Assembly: GCA_030613125.1 (NCBI GenBank)
Contig: JAUWMO010000010.1
Span: forward strand, 1-23,782
DNA from: Bacteroidota bacterium
GTDB lineage: Bacteria > Bacteroidota > Bacteroidia > Bacteroidales > VadinHA17
Length of the DNA stretch: 23,782 nt
Direction of reading: 5' to 3'
Of the stretch, positions 15,539 through 23,431 are shown piece by piece. The notes beneath the pieces were generated by a model, which worked only from the letters and a program-made list of their open reading frames with translations, had not been told where the DNA came from and made no database searches. The translations under genes and the position numbers were made by a program. Within the stretch, counting starts at the first letter, position 1. Each line of letters opens with the position of its first letter.

Positions 15539-16849
15539 CTAAATTTCTAATCTTTTTATTCTGGCACCAAGGATTTGTAGTCTTTTTTCAATATTTTGGT
15601 ATCCCCTGTCAATCTGTTCAATATTATGAATAACACTGACACCTTCAGCCGATAATGCTGCTATTAACAGAGCTACACCGGCTCTAATGTCCGGAGAAGT
15701 CATAGTAGTGCCCCTCAGGGGGAATTGGTTGTTTTGACCAATAACAGTGGCCCTGTGCGGATCGCATAAAATGATCTGAGCACCCATATCAATAAGTTTG
15801 TCTACAAAAAACAACCTGCTTTCAAACATTTTCTGGTGAATGAGGACACTTCCTTTTGCTTGTGTAGCTACTACAAGAAATACACTTAGCAGGTCTGGAG
15901 TTAATCCTGGCCATATTCCATCAGAAATAGTCAGGATGGAGCCATCAATAAAATTTTCAATTTCGTAATGATCAAAACAGGGAATAAATATATCGTCTCC
16001 CTGTTTTTCAAGATGAATACCAAGTTTTCGAAAATTTTCAGGAATCATCCCAAGGTTCTCAAATGAAACATTTTTTACCGTTATTTGTGATCTGGTCATG
16101 GCAGCCATTCCAATAAAACTTCCCACTTCAATCATGTCAGGCAGAAGAGTATGTTCGCAACCACCAAGAGTATCAACTCCAACAATATTAAGCAGGTTAG
16201 AACCAATACCTGATATTTGAGCACCCATTCTGTTTAACATTTTACATAATTGTTGGACATAAGGTTCACAGGCGGCATTGTATATTGTTGTTTCTCCTTT
16301 GGCTAAAACAGATGCCATTATGATATTAGCAGTGCCTGTGACTGAAGCTTCTTCAAGAAGAATGTAACACCCTGTCAGATTTTGTGCTTCAATATGGTAC
16401 AGGTTATCGGAAGGGTTATATATGAATTTTGCTCCAAGTTTTACAAGTCCGTTGAAATGAGTATCAAGACGCCTTCTACCAATTTTATCTCCTCCCGGTT
16501 TTGGTAAAAATCCTTTCCCCTTTCTGGCAAGAAGAGGGCCCAGGATCATCACAGAACCCCTAATGTTACTGGCAAGTTTTATAAAAGCCTGAGAACGGAG
16601 AACATCCAGATTAATATGGTCGGCCTGAAAGCAAAAGTCATGCTCATTAAACTTAGAAATACGTACTCCAATCAGATTTAGTAATTCAATAAGGTTTTTA
16701 ACATCGCGAATATCAGGTATGTTGCGAATAACAACTTTTTCAGATGTGAGAAGTGTGGCGCTGATTACCTGAAGTGCCTCATTTTTAGCACCCTGCGGAG
16801 TTATTTCTCCTTTTAGCCTGAAACCTCCCTGTATTTCAAATGCACCCAT
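15539..16849 (-). CDS. murA: UDP-N-acetylglucosamine 1-carboxyvinyltransferase MurA (Asp active-site variant)
   Basis: First committed step of peptidoglycan synthesis: transfer of enolpyruvate from PEP to UDP-GlcNAc, in the cytoplasm. From ATG 16849 the protein has 436 residues and starts MGAFEIQGGFRLKGEI, the usual Bacteroidota beginning. Lys22 in GAKNEAL is the conserved catalytic lysine. The loop PKPGGDKIGRRRLDTH holds Asp121 where the E. coli enzyme has Cys115, the residue attacked by fosfomycin. A TTG at 16924 would add 25 unconserved residues and is rejected. A TAAGTTTG box at 16947-16954 on the minus strand may be its promoter, though without a clear -33. It follows DUF4290, a frequent neighbour of murA in Bacteroidota. 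Confidence 0.97.
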   Translation of the reverse strand: MGAFEIQGGFRLKGEITPQGAKNEALQVISATLLTSEKVVIRNIPDIRDVKNLIELLNLIGVRISKFNEHDFCFQADHINLDVLRSQAFIKLASNIRGSVMILGPLLARKGKGFLPKPGGDKIGRRRLDTHFNGLVKLGAKFIYNPSDNLYHIEAQNLTGCYILLEEASVTGTANIIMASVLAKGETTIYNAACEPYVQQLCKMLNRMGAQISGIGSNLLNIVGVDTLGGCEHTLLPDMIEVGSFIGMAAMTRSQITVKNVSFENLGMIPENFRKLGIHLEKQGDDIFIPCFDHYEIENFIDGSILTISDGIWPGLTPDLLSVFLVVATQAKGSVLIHQKMFESRLFFVDKLIDMGAQIILCDPHRATVIGQNNQFPLRGTTMTSPDIRAGVALLIAALSAEGVSVIHNIEQIDRGYQNIEKRLQILGARIKRLEI

Positions 16850-17094
16850 ATAGATTCTGAACTTAAAATGTTGAAAAAAATAGATTCCGGGTTTAGTTAC
16901 CAATACATAAACATCAGAATTCAAATAATTTTAGAATTCCAGCTTTCAAACTTAATTGGAAACATTTAAAATATATTGTTTGAATTTTTGAGATTGGGTC
17001 TTGAAGCTTATTTGTATTTTACTTTTTAAATATTGGTGTTTATAACTGAATAGTATTGAATAACAGTCTGCGAAGTTGTGTTTTGTCCGGAAAA

Positions 17095-17691
17095 TTATTT
17101 CTTTCTTTGTTGCATCTTTTTCTTCCTTGATCTTGCAAGTATTTCTCTGGTATCTGTCAGAGTAAGATCTTTACTAACTTTCAATTTTCCCCCTGACAGG
17201 GTTTTAAGATCAGCAAAAATGGCCTCATCGGTTATCTGATTACGGTTCCATGTAAGATATGATCTTTTCATATGATTGGCAATAAGTTTCACTAATCTGT
17301 CTTTTTCTTCCCCATCTGTCATTTCAATAGCTTTTTCAACCAATAATTCAATACCCCTTCCATAATGTTTAAATTTAATTGTGTTTGTATTATACGGAAC
17401 ACGTTTTGGCTTAATGCTTAATGACTCTGGTGTGGGAGGATCAAATGGTGAATCAATGTCCAGGTCAAAATCGGCTATTACAGTAATATGATCCCAGAGT
17501 TTGTGTTGGAATTCTCCCATATCCCTGCCATGAGGGATCATATTCTGCATTACTTGAATGGTGGTCCTTGCAGCCTTTATCCTTTCTTTCCGGTCATCAA
17601 TTGTTTTAATATGGTTAACCATTTTCTGAATATTTCTGCCATATTCAGGTAAAACCAGCTTTTTCCGTTGAGTATTGTAATCGTAATTCAT
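17095..17691 (-). CDS. DUF4290 family protein
   Basis: A 198-residue soluble protein of the DUF4290 family, conserved in Bacteroidota and commonly next to murA; no function is established. Recognisable parts are YNTQRKKLVLPEYGRNIQKMV at the N-terminus, HGRDMGEFQHKLWDHI in the middle, YGRGIELLVEKAIEM, and NHMKRSYLTWNR. The C-terminus is strongly basic (RSRKKKMQQRKK), suggesting contact with nucleic acid or membrane phosphates. No signal peptide or membrane helix is seen. It has a well-formed promoter just upstream. Confidence 0.9.
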   Translation of the reverse strand: MNYDYNTQRKKLVLPEYGRNIQKMVNHIKTIDDRKERIKAARTTIQVMQNMIPHGRDMGEFQHKLWDHITVIADFDLDIDSPFDPPTPESLSIKPKRVPYNTNTIKFKHYGRGIELLVEKAIEMTDGEEKDRLVKLIANHMKRSYLTWNRNQITDEAIFADLKTLSGGKLKVSKDLTLTDTREILARSRKKKMQQRKK

Positions 17692-17710
17692 GAATGATAT
17701 TGTTTTACTG

Positions 17711-17740
17711 CAAATCTAAATCATTTAAATAAGCTTACAA
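17711..17740 (-). promoter_or_regulatory. Bacteroidota-type promoter for the DUF4290 gene
   Basis: On the minus strand: TTG (17740-17738) inside a T-rich run, a 19-base spacer, then TAGATTTG (17718-17711). Both elements and the spacing match the Bacteroidota primary-sigma consensus TTTG-N19-21-TAnnTTTG. It lies 20 bases before the ATG at 17691. This is the best-formed promoter in the window. Confidence 0.65.
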
Positions 17741-17815
17741 AAAATTTCTTGAGGAGAGTCCATAAAGAACAATCATTTGTGATTATTCGAAATCATCTGT
17801 ATCAGGTATGTGTAA

Positions 17816-20119
17816 TTATAGTATTTTTAGTTTTGCGAATTTTAAAAGTAACTGTTTCTGTCCATGGGAATGGAAAAAAACAGTAGCTTTAATATTTGGA
17901 GGTTTCCCGTCAAGGTTTATCACTTTCCCTTTACCAAACCTGATATGTTCCACTACCATACCGGTTTGAATATCTAAAGGATCGCTGGCCCTGAAATCAT
18001 CAGGTATTCGTAAATTATGATCAGATTCTTTAACTCGTACTAACTTTTTCCCTACGAACGAATTGGTATTGGTAGCAGAATGAATTATGCCTCTTTTTCT
18101 GCTCCGTTGACGGGGAAAGAGATCATCCAGCTGATGCATGTTGTTTAGTCTGTTATTTTCACCTGGCCAGTCAAGGTAATTTTTATCAATCTCATTCAGA
18201 AAACGGCTTGGCTTACAGTAATTGAGTACACCCCATCTGAACCGTGAATGAGTATATGAAACAGTTACTTGCTCCTTAGCCCTGGTTATGGCCACATAAA
18301 ATAATCTTCGTTCCTCTTCAAGCTCTTTCTGATTCGACGCGGATAAAACAGATGGAAACAAGTCTTCCTCCATGCCGGCAATATACACATATTTGAATTC
18401 AAGCCCTTTTGCAGAGTGTACCGTCATAATGGTCACTTTATTTTTATCATCATCTTTTTCATTATCAGCATTGGTTAACAGGGAAACATTTTGCAGATAT
18501 TCTCCAAGGCTGATAAACCTGCTTTCTTGTTCAGGGGAGGATATAAATTCCCTGATGCCATTCAATAATTCCTGAATATTTTCATATTTACTGAGTTCTT
18601 CCGGGGAATTACTGTTATACAGTTCTTTCAATATACCGGTTTCAGATGCAATTCTGAATACCAGATCATAAGCATCCGATTTCCCGGTTTCAGAAATAAA
18701 ATCATTGATAATTGTTGCGAAGTTCTTTAACCTCGTTTTGGTTCCCTGATTAAGTAAAACTTCATAATCACCTGGTTTTGAAACGATTTCCCACATACTG
18801 ATACCATGCTGATTTGTATGGTTCTCAATTTTTTGGATTGTGGTTTTTCCGATCCCGCGTGTTGGGTAATTGATGATCCTTTTCAGTGCCTCATCATCTT
18901 TTGGATTTATTATGAGCCGACAGTAAGCAAGTATATCTTTTATTTCTTTTCTTTGAAAAAAGGATAAACTGCCATATATCTTATATGGAATGTTCCTTTT
19001 TCTGAGGGCCTCCTCAAAGATCCTGGACTGGGCATTGGTACGGTACAGAATGGAGAAGTTGCTGTAAGCAAGTTGCTTTTCGAGTATAGTATCGAATATG
19101 GAATTGGATATGATGAATCCTTCTTCCATATCGGTTTGTGCACTAATTATACTGATCTTGTTACCGGTTTCTTTTTTTGAAAAGACTTTCTTGGAGATTT
19201 GACCCGTATTTCTGGCAATAAGACTGTTGGCGGCATTCACAATATTTTGTGTTGAACGATAATTCTGCTCCAGTTTGTAAAGTGTGTAGTCAGAGTAATC
19301 GTTTTTGAAAGTCAGTATATTCTCAATCCTTGCTCCCCGGAAAGAGTAAATGCTCTGAGCATCGTCTCCGACCACAAATATATTTCGGTGTTCCTCAGCC
19401 AGATGTTTTACAATAAGGTATTGGACGTAGTTAGTATCCTGATACTCATCAACAAGAATGTAACGGAATTGTTTCTGGTATTTTTTTCTTATATCTTCAA
19501 AATCACGAAAGAGTATGTTAATATTCAATAGCAAATCGTCAAAGTCCATAGCTCCGGCCTTATAACAACGTGCTGAATAGATCTTAAAAATATCGCTGAT
19601 TCTTTCCCTTCGGGTCCTCCGGTCATTTTCCGTTATCCCGGGATTGTTAGCGTAAGCCTCTGCAGTGATCAGATTATTTTTTGCTGTAGATATTCTACCC
19701 TGAATTTCCGCAGCTATGTATATTTTATTATCCAGTTCAAGTTCTTTGATAATGGTTTTTATCAGATTTCTGGAGTCCTGAGTGTCGTAGATAGTATAAT
19801 CTGCAGGGTATCCAAGCAAAGATGATTCTATCCTTAAGATACGTGCGAACATAGAATGGAAAGTGCCCATCCAAAGATAGCGGGCCGAATCATAACCCGC
19901 TATCCTGATAATACGGTCCTTCATTTCACGGGCAGCTTTATTTGTGAAAGTCAGGGCCAGAATAGTATCAGGCCGGATCCCAAGCTTTAATAAATGTGCG
20001 ATCCTGTATGTTAGTACCCTTGTTTTGCCTGAACCGGCACCTGCAATAACAAGAGCAGGGCCATTAATGTCAACAACGGCCTGACGTTGAGCTTCATTAA
20101 GATCGTTAAGGTAGTCCAA
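17816..20119 (-). CDS. UvrD/PcrA-type superfamily 1 DNA helicase
   Basis: ATP-dependent 3'-5' DNA helicase for repair and replication-fork or transcription conflicts. Motifs in order: Q motif LNEAQRQAV (about 7-15), Walker A AGAGSGKT (26-33), TFTNKAAREMKDRI (motif Ia), Walker B VDEYQDTN (223-230), VGDDAQSIYSFRGA (motif III), LEQNYRST (motif IV), MTVHSAKGLEFKYVYIAGMEEDLFP (motif V) and EERRLFYVAITRAKE (motif VI). The C-terminal end (GMVVEHIRFGKGKV...) resembles the PcrA Tudor-like domain that binds RNA polymerase. Length 767 fits UvrD/PcrA. The start is TTG at 20119, because no ATG stands before the Q motif in this frame. The gene is divergent from the secreted PKD protein. Confidence 0.95.
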   Translation of the reverse strand: MDYLNDLNEAQRQAVVDINGPALVIAGAGSGKTRVLTYRIAHLLKLGIRPDTILALTFTNKAAREMKDRIIRIAGYDSARYLWMGTFHSMFARILRIESSLLGYPADYTIYDTQDSRNLIKTIIKELELDNKIYIAAEIQGRISTAKNNLITAEAYANNPGITENDRRTRRERISDIFKIYSARCYKAGAMDFDDLLLNINILFRDFEDIRKKYQKQFRYILVDEYQDTNYVQYLIVKHLAEEHRNIFVVGDDAQSIYSFRGARIENILTFKNDYSDYTLYKLEQNYRSTQNIVNAANSLIARNTGQISKKVFSKKETGNKISIISAQTDMEEGFIISNSIFDTILEKQLAYSNFSILYRTNAQSRIFEEALRKRNIPYKIYGSLSFFQRKEIKDILAYCRLIINPKDDEALKRIINYPTRGIGKTTIQKIENHTNQHGISMWEIVSKPGDYEVLLNQGTKTRLKNFATIINDFISETGKSDAYDLVFRIASETGILKELYNSNSPEELSKYENIQELLNGIREFISSPEQESRFISLGEYLQNVSLLTNADNEKDDDKNKVTIMTVHSAKGLEFKYVYIAGMEEDLFPSVLSASNQKELEEERRLFYVAITRAKEQVTVSYTHSRFRWGVLNYCKPSRFLNEIDKNYLDWPGENNRLNNMHQLDDLFPRQRSRKRGIIHSATNTNSFVGKKLVRVKESDHNLRIPDDFRASDPLDIQTGMVVEHIRFGKGKVINLDGKPPNIKATVFFHSHGQKQLLLKFAKLKIL

Positions 20120-20311
20120 ATCAATTGTTCTGATAAAATTTCCGGTAAAAATAACATATGTTTCTAAACCCTTAAAGTGTGGAACAAAATAAATAGAAGA
20201 AAGTTTTTAACAGGTATAGTATCTGTTGTTTTAAAAATTGAAGAGCTATAAAATAAAGTGGGATTTTTTTGGTTATATTCACAACATTCAATTTTGACCC
20301 TGTTCAAACTG

Positions 20312-21568
20312 ATGAAAATTTTACAACCGGCAAGATTATATTTAATATTATTTATCCTTTTGACCTGGGTCCCGATTGTCCGGTCGCAGATTTATGCTCC
20401 TGATGCGAATAAAATACTGACAACTAACTATACCAGTGGATTTGCAAGGGTAGATACTATTTTTGTGGTTTGCAGTTCCGATGCAAATGGAGATCCGCGT
20501 ACGGGGATACTGCGGGCTAAACCTCCCTCCGGATATTCAGGTGTTGATTTTTCATGGAGCAAATACAATGAAATAAATCATAATTATGATCCGCCATTCT
20601 TTACTGAAAACGGAGTAGATGAATCAGAAGCAGCAAATCTTTCCTCTGGTGGTTTTCGTGTGAGAGTTACAGATGGTATCTTGCTTGACACCTGGTTCTA
20701 TGCCTGGTTTTTTATTGATACCCCTTATGTAGAAACAAAAATCCAGAATTTTACCTGTGAATACCTGGCGCTGAGAGGAAATGTTCAGGCTGCTGTGTTT
20801 CATTATTATGATCCGGGTGACCAGTCGCAGATACAATTACAAAATGGTGTTAGGTTTGAGTGGACCTCTGAACCCGATTCAGATATACCATATCCAACCC
20901 TGGAGCTCAATCCTGTAACCTATTCTCCTCCTTATGAAGACACATGGTATTATTTGACCGTAACTGACAGTATGGGTTGCACCGACAGGGCTTCGCTGTT
21001 TTACGAATCGATAAATGTTAAGGCAGATATGGAGCCCCAACCACCTTCAGGGGAGGCACCCCTTGAAGTAACATTCCTGAATAATTCAGTTAATGCAGTT
21101 AAGTATAAATGGTTTTTTGGGGATGACAGTATTTCAATACTTGAAAATCCGGAACCACATATTTATTTTATTCCCGGTGAATATGAAGTCGTCCTTGCAG
21201 CTGAAAGCGATGCCGGATGTATTGACACCATGAAGTATCAGTGGGTTGAGGTTGAACCTTCAGGACTGGAGGTGCCTAATGTTTTTACACCTAATGAGGA
21301 TGGTTATAACGATTTTTTCATTGTGGCTGCAAAATCATTACGAAGCATTCATGTTGAAGTTTTTAGCAGAGACGGGAAGAAGGTATATAAGTTTGAAGGT
21401 TATGGAGAGGAGCTAAGAGACTGGAAAGGCTGGGATGGCAAGGTAGGTGGTGGCCGTTATGCCAGTCCGGGTGTTTACTATTATATTATAGAAGCGGTTG
21501 GCTGGGATAATGTTATTTATGAGAGTAAAATTTATCGTGGTGTTCTCCATCTTATAAGGGAAAAATAA
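20312..21568 (+). CDS. Secreted PKD-domain protein with type B type IX secretion C-terminal domain
   Basis: Cell-surface or secreted protein of 418 residues. The signal peptide is MKILQPARLYLILFILLTW... ending near VRSQ. The middle has beta-rich sequence and a PKD domain (about 245-325: ADMEPQPPSGEAPLEVTF, KYKWFFGDD, YFIPGEYEV). The end is a gliding-motility-associated C-terminal domain (CHU_C, about 330-418): VPNVFTPNEDGYNDFF, VEVFSRDGKKVYKF, WKGWDGKVGGG, GVYYYIIEAVG and a terminal HLIREK. This is the type B sorting signal read by the type IX secretion system. A GTG at 20258 would add 18 residues before the signal peptide and is less likely. CAATTTTG at 20289-20296 is a one-mismatch promoter box. 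Its ligand or task is not visible; PKD domains usually mediate binding. Confidence 0.9.
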   Translation: MKILQPARLYLILFILLTWVPIVRSQIYAPDANKILTTNYTSGFARVDTIFVVCSSDANGDPRTGILRAKPPSGYSGVDFSWSKYNEINHNYDPPFFTENGVDESEAANLSSGGFRVRVTDGILLDTWFYAWFFIDTPYVETKIQNFTCEYLALRGNVQAAVFHYYDPGDQSQIQLQNGVRFEWTSEPDSDIPYPTLELNPVTYSPPYEDTWYYLTVTDSMGCTDRASLFYESINVKADMEPQPPSGEAPLEVTFLNNSVNAVKYKWFFGDDSISILENPEPHIYFIPGEYEVVLAAESDAGCIDTMKYQWVEVEPSGLEVPNVFTPNEDGYNDFFIVAAKSLRSIHVEVFSRDGKKVYKFEGYGEELRDWKGWDGKVGGGRYASPGVYYYIIEAVGWDNVIYESKIYRGVLHLIREK

Positions 21569-21577
21569 TCATAATTC

Positions 21578-21598
21578 ATATGCAATATGTTTTGCATA
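21578..21598. repeat. 8-bp hairpin after the type IX-secreted protein gene
   Basis: ATATGCAA (21578-21585) and TTGCATAT (21591-21598) are exact reverse complements around a 5-base loop, 9 bases after the stop. It may help stop or stabilise the transcript; it lacks a following T-tract. Confidence 0.5.
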
Positions 21599-21652
21599 TA
21601 AACATCCTGAAGCTATCAGATACTTTCTTGATAAATAGATAGATATAAGTAA

Positions 21653-21692
21653 TAAAATACGTATTATAATACCTATTATAATACGTATTTTA
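21653..21692. repeat. Perfect 19-bp inverted repeat between convergent genes
   Basis: TAAAATACGTATTATAATA (21653-21671), CC, then its exact reverse complement (21674-21692). Each arm has only one C and one G. Within the arms, TACGTA and TATTATAATA are themselves palindromic. It lies between the converging ends of the PKD-protein and DUF3108 genes, so a two-way terminator or a DNA cruciform or protein-binding site are the main options. Confidence 0.8.
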
Positions 21693-21726
21693 ACTGATTT
21701 AATCTAAGCAGTGTGAGAATATGTAA

Positions 21727-22515
21727 TTATTCTTGTAAAATCAGGTTTGAATATTTGTTAGTTGGTTTTTGATACTCTCTTAGATGGCCGTTAATGGATC
21801 CAACAATCAGATTTAGCCTGATTCTTACCGGGATATAATTTTCATCGTCAGTAAACCAGACAGTCATATCATCATCGTTTCTAAAAAAATTCCCTGCAAC
21901 GGTAGAAGGATTGTATTTCAGGCATTCTATTTTGCCATACCTTGTTTTTATAGTTTCCCTGCCTGCATATCTGATCCTTAGGTCCCACAATTCATCGGCT
22001 ATATAAATTTTGAACACTACATCATGACCTGTTTTAACACTTAGTGGAATATAATTTTCCCTGAAACAAAAATATGAGGTAAGTATATCATAAATATTTT
22101 TTGGTACAACATGCAGGCCTGACATTTGACTATGGACAATAGAAGAATCTTCTCTGGAGTGGTGGTCGAAAACAGTTTCATTATAAACATGGAATCTTCT
22201 ATCATCTAAACTCATGATTGCATTAATAGGTAATCCGGTAATAGTATCCATGCAAGACTCAAAACGATAGGTTATACTTTTAATGAATCTTGCAATACCT
22301 ATACTTCTGGCTTCAGCTTTAATATGGTCCCCACAACTAAGTGAATCATCTGTAATAGAAATTGTTGCCTTACCAACATTGAGCATACCATATCTTAAAG
22401 TATAATGCATTATTTCACCTCCATAATCAGGGACATTATACCTTTCATCTGTCGTAACCCCGGAAACCAGGATCAATGAAAGAAAAAGAAAAATTATGTA
22501 TACTTTTAGATTCAC
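21727..22515 (-). CDS. DUF3108 family exported protein
   Basis: A 262-residue protein with an N-terminal signal peptide (MNLKVYIIFLFLSLILVSG) and a beta-rich body of the DUF3108 type: GGEIMHYTLRYGMLNVGKATI near the start, SITYRFESCMDTITGLPI, and the ending pattern GKIECLKYNPSTVAG...DDDMTVWFTDDENYIPVRIRL. Members are periplasmic or outer-membrane-associated and of unknown function. The start is GTG at 22515; the next methionine (residue 36) would remove the signal peptide. It stands alone on the minus strand, with palindrome-rich spacers on both sides. Confidence 0.85.
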   Translation of the reverse strand: MNLKVYIIFLFLSLILVSGVTTDERYNVPDYGGEIMHYTLRYGMLNVGKATISITDDSLSCGDHIKAEARSIGIARFIKSITYRFESCMDTITGLPINAIMSLDDRRFHVYNETVFDHHSREDSSIVHSQMSGLHVVPKNIYDILTSYFCFRENYIPLSVKTGHDVVFKIYIADELWDLRIRYAGRETIKTRYGKIECLKYNPSTVAGNFFRNDDDMTVWFTDDENYIPVRIRLNLIVGSINGHLREYQKPTNKYSNLILQE

Positions 22516-22898
22516 CTGGTCTTAAAATTAATGAACCTCCCCGCCGCCCCGTAAAGGATCCTCCATAGGAGTCCTATGGACCTTCGGGGCCTGTGGGAAA
22601 AGGCATCGCTTTGCGAGCAGTCGGGATCCCCGCCTGACCAGACGGGCAGGAGTTCGTCTTAATGATTTTAATGCGTCTTCGACTTTTAAAATCATAGCCT
22701 CACTGATTTAAATGGCCCGCTTACAATCTCAAGTCAACAAAACTATATCTTTTTAACTAAGAGACAAGAATTATCTAAAATTATTCTGCCTTCAATAATT
22801 AAAAGGAAGTTCAATTCTTTTTAATATATACAGTGTACTCATCAGAACATTATTAACTAAGCTGAACACCTTAATATAGTTAATAGTGAGACTGAATC
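22516..22898. other. 383-base spacer holding a GC-rich palindrome island
   Basis: No gene is seen on either strand. About 22536-22700 is far richer in G and C than its surroundings and consists of nested palindromes (listed as a repeat). The remainder (22740-22898) is AT-rich. It includes an 11-bp imperfect inverted repeat, ATTAAAAGGAA (22798-22808) and TTCTTTTTAAT (22815-22825), with one mismatch, which could act as a weak terminator for the small membrane protein gene. Confidence 0.5.
22546..22700. repeat. GC-rich nested palindrome element, probably dispersed
   Basis: From left to right: GCCCCG-ta-AAGG (22546-22557) pairs with CCTTCGGGGC (22581-22590) around the perfect palindrome TCCATAGGA-G-TCCTATGGA (22562-22580). 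Then GGGATCCC (22623-22630) overlaps CCCGCCTG-AC-CAGACGGG (22629-22646, one mismatch). Last is ATGATTTTAA (22662-22671) with its exact reverse complement (22686-22695), enclosing GTC-TTC-GAC. Base composition differs sharply from the neighbouring genes. The structure is like REP/MITE-type non-coding repeats; that it occurs elsewhere in the genome is inferred. Confidence 0.55.
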
Positions 22899-23279
22899 CT
22901 ACGATACATTTTTTCGTCTCAAATACCAGCTTATCAAAAAGAACAAACCCATTAGAATAATGAGTAAAAAGAAAATAAATGGCAGAATAAAAAAGTTATT
23001 TCCACGAAATGACATAAACCATGTAACAAAAAGTCCCAATAGTGTTATCAGAATTCCACCGGCTAATTCCCATTTCCAGGCAACAAACACAAATATTAAC
23101 AACAGCAGCCATGGCCCTGCATTGGGACTGTTTTTTATTATACCCTTTAATCCCCCGCCGTAATCCTCCGATCCTGAAAGGAGTGCAAAAACAAATATGA
23201 GTATTCCAATAGTTAACAACGAATACCTGGCGATATTGCGAAGCCAGTTTGCTGTTTTAATTTGTCTATCTTGATGCAT
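22899..23279 (-). CDS. Small membrane protein (DUF7670-like)
   Basis: A 126-residue protein with about four membrane helices: ARYSLLTIGILIFVFALLSG, PWLLLLIFVFVAWKWELAGG, GILITLLGLFVTWFMSF, and FFILPFIFFLLIILMGLFFLISWYL followed by a basic tail. The arrangement, with WKWE between helices, resembles small uncharacterised membrane proteins often labelled DUF7670; this assignment is tentative and no function is known. It starts at an ATG. A minus-strand TACGTTTG (23343-23336) inside the palindrome upstream matches the -7 promoter box and could drive it. Confidence 0.7.
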   Translation of the reverse strand: MHQDRQIKTANWLRNIARYSLLTIGILIFVFALLSGSEDYGGGLKGIIKNSPNAGPWLLLLIFVFVAWKWELAGGILITLLGLFVTWFMSFRGNNFFILPFIFFLLIILMGLFFLISWYLRRKNVS

Positions 23280-23333
23280 AACTTTTGTTTTGTAATTTAT
23301 AAATAGTGTATTTGATTAGTCTGTATCGTCTAG

Positions 23334-23378
23334 TGCAAACGTATGTAGCGAAGTGATAACAAAGCTATTACGTTTGCA
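23334..23378. repeat. Inverted repeat with bulged inner stem
   Basis: The outer arms TGCAAACGTA (23334-23343) and TACGTTTGCA (23369-23378) are exact reverse complements. Inner arms TAGC (23346-23349) and GCTA (23364-23367) pair as well, with two unpaired bases on the left and one on the right, around a 14-base centre. Each outer arm also contains TACGTTTG reading outward, a match to the Bacteroidota -7 box. It lies between the small membrane protein and the carbohydrate-binding-like gene. Confidence 0.65.
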
Positions 23379-23431
23379 TAATATTGGGTGCAGTTTTTTT
23401 ATTTGTTAAGCAAATGATGCCCCATAATGAT

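Noticed and set aside
16850..16924. A longer MurA starting at TTG 16924.
   Set aside because: The extra 25 residues are hydrophobic and unlike any MurA N-terminus; MGAFEIQGG from ATG 16849 is the family start.
20258..20311. A longer PKD protein starting at GTG 20258.
   Set aside because: It would place 18 residues before an otherwise standard signal peptide beginning at ATG 20312.
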